A DNA stretch of 64,000 nucleotides from Culex pipiens pallens (GCF_016801865.2 NC_068939.1:72840100-72904099), one strand, 5' to 3'; counted from the stretch's first letter, positions 23,089 to 38,098 are shown. A program made the numbers and translations. The notes: generated by a model from the sequence alone, not told the origin.

Positions 23089-23750
23089 TTTGTTTTTGTT
23101 TTTGTTTTTGTTTTTGTTTTTGTTTTTGTTTTTGTTTTTGTTTTTGTTTTTGTTTTTGTTTTTGTTTTTGTTTTTGTTTTTGTTTTTGTTTTTGTTTTTG
23201 TTTTTGTTTTTGTTTTTGTTTTTGTTTTTGTTTTTGTTTTTGTTTTTGTTTTTGTTTTTGTTTTTGTTTTTGTTTTTGTTTTTGTTTTTGTTTTTGTTTT
23301 TGTTTTTGTTTTTGTTTTTGTTTTTGTTTTTGTTTTTGTTTTTGTTTTTGTTTTTGTTTTTGTTTTTGTTTTTGTTTTTGTTTTTGTTTTTGTTTTTGTT
23401 TTTGTTTTTGTTTTTGTTTTTGTTTTTGTTTTTGTTTTTGTTTTTGTTTTTGTTTTTGTTTTTGTTTTTGTTTTTGTTTTTGTTTTTGTTTTTGTTTTTG
23501 TTTTTGTTTTTGTTTTTGTTTTTGTTTTTGTTTTTGTTTTTGTTTTTGTTTTTGTTTTTGTTTTTGTTTTTGTTTTTGTTTTTGTTTTTGTTTTTGTTTT
23601 TGTTTTTGTTTTTGTTTTTGTTTTTGTTTTTGTTTTTGTTTTTGTTTTTGTTTTTGTTTTTGTTTTTGTTTTTGTTTTTGTTTTTGTTTTTGTTTTTGTT
23701 TTTGTTTTTGTTTTTGTTTTTGTTTTTGTTTTTGTTTTTGTTTTTGTTTA
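23089..23750. repeat. 6-bp array (TTTTTG)n
   Basis: About 110 nearly perfect 6-bp units directly abut the 9-bp array. A-rich and T-rich strands switch at the junction near 23088. Frames of CFCF or KQKQ type are artefacts. Confidence 0.97.
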
Positions 23751-24660
23751 CAAAAAAGTGTGCCATGGCATCTGGATAGTTCAGCCCAGTTATCGAACAA
23801 GTAGGTTTAACTGAATGCAATTCACTGTAATGTAACTAAAATTCAATTTTACAATCTAACAAGTTAAAGAAGTCGTGATTACCCAAAACTTATGCAATAC
23901 GCGTACCCTCTGAGCTAGAGAATGAGTGAGAGGCATTCCAACAGATTCCTTTTTCCTCTCCCTTAATTTATAAACCTCAAAATGTCTTGTTAACACATCG
24001 GGGCCTTAATTCAACTTCGGTGTGGTCTGGCCATTTTCTCCACCATTTCAACGACGTGATCATCAAAATCCCTCCATGGGAGGGTCCATCCCACCTCAAG
24101 GGGCACACAACGTAACGATCCGGAACGCGCGCCAACCACACTGGACCAGAGTCTCCCCTTCCTCTAATCGCCGTCATCATCATCGCAATAATCTCCGAGA
24201 AGATGAGTCGCGGCTAGTCGGTAAGATTAGTCTCTGGCGAGGGGAGAAGTGAGGTTCATTACCGTTTGCTGCAGCGCCCCGGGTCGGCCCTGGACAACGG
24301 TTGGTGACGCCACCATGTCCCAACGGGAAAAGCTAATGAAGGGGGACACATGTTAGGGGGAACTCCATTTGCCCTTAAAGTGGGAGTGGGAGAGGTTTGG
24401 GGGCAAACGGGCACATGACACTTTGGTAATTGCGCCCAGGGAGGTCAGTCATAACTGCTGTGTTGGAGATTTTGAGATGATTCTGAAGAAATAGACTTTT
24501 TTTTTTCTTGGATTTAGGAATGGTTGGACTTAAGGCTCTGGAAGGCATCATTCCCGATCGGCCATTTGGCGGCCATGTTTGTTTTAGAAAAACATTCAAA
24601 TCTTGATTCAGAAGTTTTCAATCAAAAAATGGTTTTCTTTGTGTTATTCGTAGAAGCATT
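23751..24660. other. Non-repetitive island, no gene
   Basis: GC-balanced sequence with no convincing ORF and no recognisable repeat. The 24000-24350 part is the most GC-rich. It could be regulatory or simply unique spacer. Confidence 0.4.
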
Positions 24661-24667
24661 TTACATA

Positions 24668-27205
24668 TAGAGCAATTCCAGCTCAAATCAGGAATTTTTC
24701 TGGTACTTTTGTACCCGACCCTCTCCGATTTCAATGAAACTTTTTAGACATATAGACCTAGGTCTATATAAGCCATTTTTGTGTATATGGAGCCAGTTGC
24801 ACTCGAAAATGACATTTGAGAAGGGCGTAAGGGTTTTAAATATTTTTGTATTTTGTAAATTAAATATAGAGGAAAAAATCGTGACGTCAGAAATGAACTC
24901 AAATCACTCAAAGTTCATTTTGTGAGTGACTTTAACATTTTGGCCTAGTTTGACAGCTACATTGTCCCCAGTTTTTTTTGTGGGAGAGAAAAGGAGGCGA
25001 ATACTTTATGAAAATCATAGCTGTCAAAATTCCTAGCCTCAAAATTTTGTCGCGAGTTGCTTTTCTCCTCTATTGCTGTAACTCTAAGCCGTTACATCGT
25101 ATCAAAAAGTGGCCAAAGACAAACTTGTAGGAAATTAGACGGGCTTTCTGAAAAAAAAAATACACTGAAAGAAAAATACACGCCAATTCTATGAGATTTT
25201 TCAATTTTTAAGTTTAAAAGTTAAATTTAAAGGTGATGTCAGGATTTTTTTTTCGTTCAAAATTGTTGTGATAATAGCCTAAAAAGTTACAAAAAGACTC
25301 ACGAAAAATGCAGGATGGTATGTCTCTCCTAAAAAAATACAAAAATCATTTACTAAAACTGTTTTTTTGAAAAGTGGTCTAAACATCAAAATTTGCAAAA
25401 ACCGACAGTGGGAATCGATTCCCCAGACAATTTACATAAAAGTCTATATATTGGCCATTGTCCTATGTCCAATCCTTGTGAAGATACACCGGTTTTAAAA
25501 ATAAACGTTACTTAATCCACCCTTAGGTGGTTGGTGCCTTCCTAAAATTTAACGGGTCAAAATAGACACAAAAGGGCGGTGTTTTTCAGGGTTTTATCAA
25601 TTTGACTCATTATTTATAGGGTAGTCAGATCTCCAATCCAATTTGTGCTCGTTGAAAAGGTCTTTTAATTATCTATCCAAAGATGGGTCGCATGATAGAT
25701 CCGGACAACGTTTTCATCAAAATATCTGAGATCCGGCCTCCAAAAAGTGTATAAATAACATTTAAGTGCTTATAACTTTTGATAGGGTTATCAGATCTTC
25801 AATGTTTTGGACTCGTTGGAAAGGTCTTTCAAAATGTATAGCATGACGACCTTTCTTACAAAAACCACCCTTTTTACAATCTTGCGAACTTTAGTCAAAA
25901 TCATTTTTTTAGCATAACTTTTGAAGTACTTTACTAAACATGATGGTATGAAAATATTACCTATGGAACCTGTAGACGGATCTAAAAACACAGATCCGGA
26001 CAAAATCGGTCAAGTTAGTTCCGAGAAAAGTGAGTGAGAAAAAAAATCTACGTCCATCCACACACACACAGACATTTGTTCAGAATTTGATTCTGAGTCG
26101 ATATGTATACGTGAAGGTGGGTGTACGAGGCATATTTAAGAAGTTCATTTTTCGAGTGATTTTATAGCCTTTCCTCAGTGGGGTGAGGAAGGCAAAAATG
26201 TTGAAAAAATAAGTTTTTAGTGGCTTTTGGCAATTTCTATATGACAGACTTGATTTTTCAGTCTCTTGAATATTTTTATCGAAAAGCTCGTCCAATTTCC
26301 CACAAGTTTGTCTCTGACAGCTTTTTAATTTGACTCGTTTAAATATTTACGTAAACTTATTTACTATCAGGTTTCTACCACACTGAAAAAAATGTTCTGT
26401 TTTCAGTTATGAGCATAGTAATTAAACTTATATTTGTAAGCCCATACATCCAATTGAAAAGCTGTCAAAGGCAAATTTATGGGAAATTGGACGAGCTTTC
26501 CGGTAAAAATATTTACGAGACTGAAAAATGAAGTCTGTCATATAGAAATAGTCAAAAACCACTAAAAAACCTATTTTTTGACATTTTTAAAACCGCTGTA
26601 TCTTCACAGGGATTGGTCATAGGACTATGGTCAAGATGGAGATGTTAAATTGTCTGAGAAATCGCTCCCACTATCAGTTTTTAAAAATTTGGCTGTTTAG
26701 ACCACTTTTCAAAAAAAAACAGTTTGAGTAAATGTTTTTTGTATTTTTTTAGGAGAGACATACCATCCTGCATTTTTCGTGAGCCTTTTTGTCACATTTT
26801 AGGCTATTATCTCAAAAATTTTGAACGAAAAAAAGTCGTGAAATTACCTTATAATTTAACTTTTAAACTTAAAAATTTAAAAATCTCATAGAATTGGCGT
26901 GTATTTTTCTTTCAGTGTATTTTTTTTTAAAAAACCCGTTTAATTTCCTACAAGTTTGTCTTTGACAACTTTTTGATACGATGTAACGGCTTGGATATTC
27001 AGCAAATTTTATTTTACAAAATACAAAAATATTTAAAACCCATTCGCCCTTCTCAAATGTCATTTTCGAGTGCAACTGGCTTTATATACACAAAAATGGC
27101 TTATATAGACCTAGGATAACATGTCTTAAAAGTTTGATTGAAATCGGAGAGGGTCGGGTACAAAAGTACCAGAAAAAATTCCTGATTTGAGCTGGAATTG
27201 CTCTA
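24668..27205. mobile_element. Long-inverted-repeat element C (2.5 kb)
   Basis: The ends read TAGAGCAATTCCAGCTC and its reverse complement, flanked by TA (24666-24667 and 27206-27207). Once the nested element at 25503-26198 is removed, the left arm continues to about 26330 and matches the right arm from about 26455 to 27205, so each arm is about 0.8-0.97 kb around a short AT-rich loop. Mirror phrases include GGTACTTTTGTACCCGACCCTC, ATGCAGGATGGTATGTCTC and GGAAATTGGACGAGCTTTC. No transposase is visible. Confidence 0.85.
25503..26198 (+). mobile_element. Element D, copy 1, nested in element C
   Basis: It starts ACGTTACTTAATCCACC, followed by GGTGGTTGGTGCCTTCCT, and ends GAGGAAGGC plus an A-run. 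It interrupts the left arm of element C within GGTTTTAAAAATA / AAAAATGTTG. The relative at 32089-32108 reads straight through that point. The interior contains the CAGACATTTGTTCAGAATTTG segment shared by all three copies in this window. No ORF was seen. Confidence 0.85.
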
Positions 27206-27207
27206 TA

Positions 27208-27960
27208 GTGATTATTTTTTCATTTCAATTTACTATTTCTGGACCCTGAATTCAGAACCATCATTGACAGTCATTGCCCCAAAAGTGACAGACACCTTCT
27301 ACCACCTTAATTGTAAATTAATGATACACAAAGAAAAATGCATTATCTATTCTATTTTTAATCAAAAATATAAGGAGACACATTTTTTTTATTAAAAAAA
27401 AACGAAACTATAACGATAAAACAGTATAAGAATTATGAAATTTCTTTTGAATTATCATGTATTTGATTTAAGAATTCTGGAGCACTAAAAGAAAATGTTG
27501 GATAAGCATTTTGACAGTTTAAACTATTTTGCTGATTTTCAAGCTTCAAGAAACTTTTTCACCAAACTCAAAGTGTAAAACAATAGCTGGCTTCTCCAGC
27601 TACCGCTCAACACTTCGGGGTTTGTTAATTAGTTACTTGTTGTCTCGGAATTTGCAAAATAGTTGCAGCTTCCAAAATGATTATGCGCCCTTTTCAAATG
27701 TTGCTTTAGAACTTATGTGGCATAACAATTGAAAAATGTGTATTTTTTGTAAAATCTTATCAGATGGGTTAAATTTTTCAGAAACATCTCAAGATAACTT
27801 TGCTGAAACAAATCGCTTATAGTTCAAACTAATAAATTTAGTATGCTACCATAAAAACTCTAAAAAATGTATTTGATGCTTATGAAATCCACGTGATTTT
27901 TTTTTACATAACAGCCTTGTAATTATTTTTACAAGGGAAAAAAATCAGATGAAGCACCAC
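27208..27960. other. AT-rich spacer, nothing recognised
   Basis: No repeats with definable borders and no convincing ORF. The short reading frame near 27529 has no recognisable features. Confidence 0.35.
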
Positions 27961-28900
27961 CAAAAGCGATGATGCCCATCATTTAGTGGAATTAGGGGCG
28001 GTTTTTTGGGCGCCCCACGTTGAGAGCAGCGAGAGAGAGAGAGAGAAAGGTTGCCATTAATGGGCGGTAATGGGTGGTGTAATTGTAACTTTTGGCGCGG
28101 ATGTACCTTGTTGAACGAACATTATGTGAATCTGCACCACATCATTGTGAAAAGAGTGTTGTTTTGTTTGATGCCGGCCGCAAGAGTGTCGAAACAACTT
28201 TTTTTGGGCCCCCAAATTGGTGGAAACCCATTCCAACTCAATGGTGGCGCCGTCCAATGGGATGGCGTGAAACCCATCATTAGAGGATGGGTACTTTGAG
28301 ACACCTTTTGAAGTGCGGCTTTCGGAAAAAAAATCTCAAAAATTGCCGCGTAATTTTCGGAGTACATTGACTGCAATGACGATTTCTCAATACTCACTCA
28401 CATGGTTATGGTAATGGTTCGGCGAAGGGCTTTCGCGAAAATTGTTTAGGAAAATGTGGGGTCTCAAATAAAGGTGATGTTTTCGAAGTTATTGAACCTT
28501 GGATGGAGTATTGAACAAAAATGCTTTAAGTATGTCTTTGAGTGAAATAATTATATCAACTTGTTAACCTAAACACATTAATGGGAAATCATCAGAAAAA
28601 ATGATCGGTATAATCTATATACCCGATGAACGTTGATCTAAATCCAGCTAGAATCCCAGTATCACAAAATGTTTAAGACATGGTAGCTGGCAGTTATGCT
28701 ACTATAAAAATCATAATATTTATCAAATACTCAAGAGAATATTTATATTTCTTTACACCCAGAACTGGACATCGGCATACGAGAGGATAAAGAGCACGGT
28801 TCGGTAGTAAAGAGGTACTGTGAACGGCATAGAGAACAAATCCTGAAATGGCCGAGAGCATTATCCACACGGAGTTCATTTTCTAAAAAGTTCACCTTAC
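27961..28900. other. Non-repetitive island with a GAGA tract
   Basis: GC-balanced core at 27990-28320 with a (GA)n run at 28031-28046 and a GCCATTAATGG near-palindrome at 28053-28063. No gene was seen; overlapping short frames on both strands cancel each other as evidence. Possible regulatory DNA. Confidence 0.4.
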
Positions 28901-28910
28901 AAAACAAAAA

Positions 28911-29628
28911 CGTTACTTAATCCACCTTTAGGTGGTTGGTGCCTTCCTCGCATATTTTTATCAAAATATCTGAGATCCGGCCTCAAAAAAGTGCATTGAA
29001 AACACTTAAATACTTATAACTTTTGATAGGGCTGTCAGATCTTCAATCTTTTGGGCTTGTTGGAAAGGTCTTTTGATTACCTATCCAACGATGGGTCGCA
29101 TGATAGATCCGGACAACTTTTTCATCAAAATATTTGAGATCCGGCCTCAAAAAAGTGTATAAATAACACTTAAGTGCTCATAACTTTTGATGGGGTTATC
29201 AGATCTTCAATCTTTTGAACGCGTTGGAAAGGTCTTTCAAATACCTTTCTAACAATATATAGCATGACGGGTTTTCTTACAAAAACCACCCTTTTTTATA
29301 ATATTTCAAACTCTAGCCAAATCGTTTTTTTAGCATAACTTTTGAAGTACTTTTCTAAACTTCTTGATATCAACTAGGGTCTTGTGGTACCCCAAGACGA
29401 ATCTAATGAAACCAAAACAGTCCAAATCGGTCCAGCCAGTCCGGAGATAATCGTGTGCATATTTTTCGGTGCACGGACTCACATCCAGACACACGCACAG
29501 ACATTTGTTCAGAATTTGATTCTGAGTCGATAGGTATACGTGAAGGTGGGTCTACGAGGTCAAATAAAGAAGTTCATTTTTCGAGTGATTTTATAGCCTT
29601 TCCTCATTGAGGTGAGGAAGGCAAAAAA
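28911..29628 (+). mobile_element. Element D, copy 2
   Basis: It has the same ends as copy 1 (ACGTTACTTAATCCACC; GAGGTGAGGAAGGC plus A-run). A segment beginning TCAAAATATCTGAGATCCGG at 28961 is repeated from about 29124 (period about 163 bp), an internal tandem duplication. Confidence 0.85.
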
Positions 29629-29637
29629 GGTTCGCTA

Positions 29638-29705
29638 TCGAGAATTGAATTCAAGACCTTTGACATATGTATCGAATCGCGCCTTTGCCGTATCGGCCAC
29701 CATGG
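29638..29705 (-). other. Degenerate tRNA-like / SINE-like segment
   Basis: On the minus strand, TGGCCGATACGG resembles a Pol III A box. About 35 bp further on, GGTCTTGAATTC weakly resembles a B box. The cloverleaf cannot be completed, so this is not called as a tRNA. It may be the head of an old tRNA-derived SINE. Confidence 0.25.
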
Positions 29706-29885
29706 TTAGATTACTAAGTGAGAAGCAGTTAAAAGTACCTTCTACTACTTAAAATTATATAACCAAAAGTTGAAACATAGACTAATTATAAAGTCTATGG
29801 TGGAAAGTTGAATTGGGGCAAGTGGGGACAGCTGTTTTAGCTGTGTTTTGCTCAATATTTTAATATTTTAGATTTTTTCAAAAAA

Positions 29886-30726
29886 ATTTCAACTTCATTT
29901 TTCGATGTAAAATCGAATTTGCAATCAAAAAGTACTTTAGTGAATTTTTGATAAAGTGCACCGTTTTCAAGTTAAATCCATTTTTAGGTAACTTTTTTGA
30001 AAATAGTCGCAGTTTTTCATTTTTTTAAATTAGTGCCCATGTTTGCCCACCTCTGAAAAAAATATTTTTGAAGAGCTGAGAAAATTCTCTATATTTTGCT
30101 TAATTGAACTTTGTTGATACGACCCTTAGTTGCTGAGATATTGCCATGCAAAGGTAAAAAAACAGGAAAATTGATGTTTTCTAAGTCTCACTCAAACAAC
30201 CCACCATTTTCTAATGTCGATATCTCAGCAACTTATGGTCCGATTTACAATGTTTAAATATGAAACATTCGTGAAATTTTCCGATCTTTTCGAAAAAATA
30301 TTTTCAAAAATTTAAAATCAAGACTAACATTTCAAAAGGGCGTAATATTGAATGTTTGGCCCGTTTGAAATGTTAGTCTTGATTTTAAATTTTTGAAAAT
30401 ATTTTTTTCGAAAAGATCGGAAAATTTCACGAATGTTTCATATTTTAACATTGTAAATCGGACCATAAGTTGCTGCATGGCAATATCTCAGCAACTAAGG
30501 GTCGTATCAACAAAGTTCAATTAAGCAAAATATAGAGAATTTTCTCAGCTTTTCAAAAATATTTTTTTCAGAGATGGGCAAACATGGGCAGTAATTTAAA
30601 AAAATGAAAAATTGCGACTATTTTCAAAAAAGTTAACTTGAAAACGGTGCACTCTATTAAAAATTCACTAAAGTACTTTTTGATTGCAAATTCGATTTTA
30701 CATCGAAAAATGAAGTTGAAAATTTT
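29886..30726. repeat. Foldback family E, near-perfect hairpin
   Basis: The left arm (29886-about 30339) and right arm (about 30358-30726) are inverted copies around a spacer of under 20 bp. The right arm lacks about 85-95 bp present in the left (around 30150-30225), apparently deleted at a CTCAGCAACT repeat. Single-stranded, this would form a very stable hairpin. Family sequence continues to about 31190, matching 1380-1700 in reverse. Confidence 0.85.
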
Positions 30727-31487
30727 TTGCGACCAATATTTACGTTTTTTGGAAAAATCTGTATTGATTCAAAAAATCATAACTCGGTCAAAGATTTTTT
30801 GCCCATTCTGGAAATTTCTGAAAAGTTGGCATTTGATGTCCTCTAAAACATATAAGAAAATAAAAATAATTAAAAATAGTGTTTTTTTTGCAAATCAAGT
30901 TTTAGTGACAAAAAGTGAAATAAAAAATCACCAAAATTTTTTTTACCGTGTATCATTTTTTTTCAGTGTAGTCCATATCCATACCTACAACTTTGCCCAA
31001 GACACCAAATCGATCAAAAAATTCCTTCAAAAGATACAGAGTTTTGAATTTTCACATATCATTTTTGTATGGACAGCTGCCAAATTTGTATGGAAAATTA
31101 TATGGACAAACTAATGATGCAAAATGGCTTCTTTGGGCATACCGAAGGCACCAAAAAAGTTTCAGCCGGATTAAAAAATACAAAAATTAAAACTAAAGAA
31201 AAAAGACCGATTCCGTAGAGAACTGCTCTTATGTTAACGGGGTCAAAAAGGCAAGCCATTCATATGAAAATGTTCAAAATAATCTTTTCTCAAATGTTGA
31301 GTATAATCAAAAAATAAAAAAGCTATTATGCAAAAAAAAACAAAAAAAAAATAAATATTTTCAAATAGTTCTTGATTTTAAACTTTCCTAAACTAAAGCG
31401 AAAAAGCAGTTTTGGTCCCTCAAACGATCATTTTTTTGTATTAAATTATAACAAATCAACAATTCTTCCATGCACCCATTTTCTTAA

Positions 31488-32255
31488 TAGAGCAATTCCA
31501 TGTCAAATAGGGAATCGGTTGTACCCGACCCTCTCCGATTTCAATGAAACTTTTTAGACATGTTATCCTAGGCATATATAAGCCATTTTTGTGTATATGG
31601 AGCCAGTTACACTCGATAATGACATTTGAGAAGGGTGTAAGTGTTTTAAGTATGTTTGTATTTCGTTATTTAAATATTGCTGTATCTCGAAGCCGTATCA
31701 AAAAGTGGTCATAGACATATTTGTAGGAAATTTGACGGGCTTTCCAAAAAAAAAATACACTGAAAGAAAAAAACACTTCACTTTTATGAGATTTTTTGAT
31801 TTTTAAGTTTAAAAGTCAAATTTGAAGGTGAGCCCACGATTTTTTTTTCGATCAAATTTTTTGTGAAAATAGCCTAAGATGTTACAAAAAGACTCACGAA
31901 AAATGCAGGATGGAGCAACTCACCTAAAAAAATACAAAAATCATTTACTGAAACTTTTTTTTTGAAAAGTGCTCTAAACTTCAAAATTTTCAAAAGCCAA
32001 ATACGGGAATCGATTCTCCAGACAATTTTACATAAAAGTCTCCATATTGACCATTGTCCTAAGTCCAATCCTTGTGAAGCTACAGCGGTTTTAAAAATAA
32101 AAATGTTGAAAAAATAGATTTTTTTATGGTTTTTGGCAATTTATATGACAGACTTGATTTATCAGTCTCGAAAATATTTTTACCGGAAAGCTCGTCCAAT
32201 TTCCCATGAGTTTGTCTTTGCCCACATTTCAATTGGATGTATGGGCTTATTATTT
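31488..32255 (+). repeat. Element C, solitary half copy
   Basis: It begins TAGAGCAATTCCATGTC and follows one arm of the element at 24668-27205 through to TTCAATTGGATGTATGGGCTTA, where homology stops near the loop. It lacks nested element D, so it records the uninterrupted arm. Confidence 0.8.
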
Positions 32256-32339
32256 CCGGTTGAAAACTTATTCTAGGGTGAACCGGAAGAATTTTAAAAC
32301 AAAACAAATATAATTAAATTTGGAAAAAGGCATTATCGG

Positions 32340-32700
32340 TTATATTGACTTGAATTCTGGCTACAAGGCCGATGCAAATATTTTTCAAAATTTTTGTCCC
32401 TCGGCTCTGACCGTGGTCGAGGGGAGGAGGGGGAATTAAAAAAATACAAAAATTTAAATAACAAGCCATTATCTCAACATTTGACTGAAAAAAGTGTTTT
32501 AAAATGCATTTTACACTAGTTCAGTTGTTTTGCAATCATAAGTTGTGAAAAAATGTAAGATTTGACGAAAAACAAAACAAACAATTTCAAAAAGTCTAAA
32601 TTTTTTTTAAATAAACCCAAACTTGTTGAAAATGATTCTAAACGCAGGGGAAAGCATTTTAAATTGATTTCAGCTGATTGAACTTAAACTTACATTGAAA
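32340..32700 (-). repeat. Dispersed repeat family F without MITE A
   Basis: Read in reverse it matches the flanks at 10130-10273 and 10706-10970 (TTCCCCTGCGTTT, AAGTTTGGGTTTATT, GTGTAAAATGCATTTT, GTCCCTCGGCTCTG). It carries no MITE. The junction area is diverged, so it is not a clean empty site. Confidence 0.6.
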
Positions 32701-32879
32701 TTTCGAAGTTTTTTGAAAAAAAAAAAGAAATTTTGCCCCCGATTATTCGGGCTGATTTTGAAGGGCGAGGGGGAATTATAATTTCAATGCTTTTCATTTT
32801 ATGATGAAATTGATGTTTTACAACTAGTCAAGGTTGAAACAAGTTGAAACAAAACTGAAAAACGTCATAATGACCTTCT

Positions 32880-33592
32880 GTTGAATCACCCAATGTAATA
32901 CAATAAATTCAACCCAACTCCGTGGTGACAAAACCAGCTTCATTTTCTCTTCCTCGACGAGTTAAAAAAAAGAGTAATCACAACCTGGGAAAGAATGTAT
33001 TTTAACGCTTTCGAGATTACTTTCTGCCCCTGCTGTTGGCTCTGCGTTATCGGAAATGACGGAAATAAATATTCAAATCGAGAGCCTTCCACCGCTGTTG
33101 GCCCCGAAAATGGGCCACTAAAGTTCGAAAAACGGCTGCCGGTGTTTTTTGTGTCTCTTCTTCTAAAGGTTTGTCGTTTTGTTCTCACTCCACTGTTTTG
33201 ATTACATTAACTCAGTGTGGAAAAAGAGTGGACGCAACGACACGGAATTCCATTTCGGGATAGAGCCACCCTCGCGATCAAAGCAACCCGCCACCACTTG
33301 GAAATGGTCCAGATTCCAGGTCCAGACCCGCGCACAGGAAAGATCATTAATTGGACGACGGTGTGCGGAGGTGGCACTCGAATGCTGTCCCGATTAGGGT
33401 ATTTTTCGGTTTGTGGGAATTGGAATAATTGACGAGTTAGAAAAAAAATTCTAAATTGAGAAATTCTTTATTTAAAGAAAACTTTAGTTGCTTGAAATTT
33501 ACTTAAACACAATTGTCCCATGTAAAGTTTGCCATCTTATTATTTAGTTTTTATAAAACCGTTTTGAATCCGTTCCGTAGTTTTTAGTTTTA
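32880..33592. other. Non-repetitive island, no gene
   Basis: GC-balanced at about 32990-33400. Overlapping short frames on both strands have no recognisable domains. It borders the 7-bp arrays directly. Confidence 0.4.
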
Positions 33593-36426
<2,834 letters not shown>

Positions 36427-36721
36427 AGTATCAAAAATTTCAACGTATTTTTATCGAGTCACACTGCTTGTTTCCCCTTAAAGAAATAAAGGTGGTGGTG
36501 GGGTGTATTAAGACTGCGATAACAATGTCTCAAAGTGCGAGAAGATGTGAAGAGACCTCATCTCTTCGATACACTTCTTCAAGGAACACCGCGAGAAACC
36601 GGTAGCCTTCACTCTTCTCTGAGATGGCGGCGTCTTTCTTTCTTTCTCTCTGGATCTCGCCGCCGCCCGAACAGAAGTTTATCTATAAAGTAATACATTA
36701 TTTTGGCTTTTCTTCCCGTCC
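36427..36721. other. Short non-repetitive segment left of element H
   Basis: Unique-looking sequence between the 7-bp array and the CACAG-type TIR. No ORF is supported. Confidence 0.35.
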
Positions 36722-37910
36722 TACACAGAAAAAAAAATGTAAATTTACCCAACACTGAAATCATGTTTTGAACGTAAACATGCTCAATGTAAATTTGAAA
36801 TTTCATTTAAATTGGTGAATTGCATTTAAATGCCCTTCTCGTAAATTGAGATTCAATGTAATTCATGAATCTCATGTAAATAGAACTTTTGATCTTGACA
36901 AATCGAAAAATTGAAATTATGAAAAGCATGTAAATTGATTTCTCCTGTAAATTTTCGTAATGTAAACCAAAAAAGCATTTAAATTTAATTTAAAACTTTG
37001 TTTTGAAAATGACAGCCTATGCAGATGACAAAAACAAATCAGTGCGATGTTATGAATGTTTTGCGCGCATCGAATTAATGTTGTTCTTTAATAATTGCTT
37101 GATTTTACGGCCAAAAATCGTCAATCGTCATGGTAGATGCAGACTGTTGGTAAACAAACAATGCCGATTGGAGGCAACTTGAAAAGTGTTGCGGAAATCA
37201 TCGGTTTGATGTTTTTGCAATGAAATGGTTCAACTTCGAGAAATGGAGTAAGTATTCAAAAGTGTTTCGCTAGTATGACAAAAAATTGTAAACAAAAACT
37301 TATTAATGAAACTGTTTGTCCCTTGTTCCGCTGCTGAATGGTAGACGAAATAATGACAAGATTGATGCCGGAGCCGGAAAGCAACAGGCCGAGTAGGGTC
37401 TGGAACTAGGAACACCCTTAAGCATTTGAGGCACAACAGACCAACTAGACCAACTTCCTAGGGGGCACCGACTGAGAGCGCAGATTAATCTGGAAGTCCC
37501 GGGCGTATTCGTGCACCACCTGGAACTTCAATTTTTAAGCTGTAGCTCCTTTGAATTCTGGCACTGGAGCACTTCTTCCCGACTCCACTTTTCACTACGT
37601 TTTTTTTTGGGGTTTTCCGGAGAAATTTCACAATTTTCACAGTAAATTATTTACAAATTAAGCACATTCTTGGAAAAAAACTAATCAAATCACAATGTTT
37701 AAGAAAAAACGGATTGTCAAAGTTGTCGGAGTACACGACTATCTTGGCATACCGATAATTTGGATATATTATAACTCCGACAAAAAGTGCATTCTGAAAA
37801 CAGCTTTAACCAAAAATGGGTAAGAGAATTTCCGTGATAGCTGTTCTGAATCGCTATCGCTGGAAAAACTTATTTTCTTTTGCAGGTAGACGTCAAACGT
37901 CAAATCAATA

Positions 37911-38098
37911 CACTCAAAGTCAGAAGTATCCCTCAAAAGGGTGCTTTCAATCCTCAAAAAGGATACTTTCTATCCTTTTTTAAAGTTCACCCGGCGTCAC
38001 CCTTTTAAAAGGGTATGTCAAATTCAGTACATTTTCGATACCCTTTTAAAGGGTGACGACGGGTGAACTTGAAAAAAGGATACTTTTTACTTTGAGTG
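37911..38098. mobile_element. 188-bp MITE (CACTCAAAGT termini, TA TSD)
   Basis: The inverted ends CACTCAAAGT run on into AAGTATCC and GGATACTT and internal hairpins (AAAAGGGT; TTCACCCGNCGTCACCC). TA flanks both ends (37909-37910 and 38099-38100). No coding potential. Confidence 0.8.

Noticed and set aside
13884..23750. CRISPR array
   Set aside because: The repeats are uninterrupted 9-bp and 6-bp units without unique spacers, in a eukaryotic genome.
18874..23820. Frames above 1,000 codons on both strands across 18.9-23.8 kb
   Set aside because: Same artefact of 9-bp and 6-bp arrays. The Gln/Lys, Asn/Lys, Cys/Phe and Leu/Phe tails come from (TTTTTG)n.
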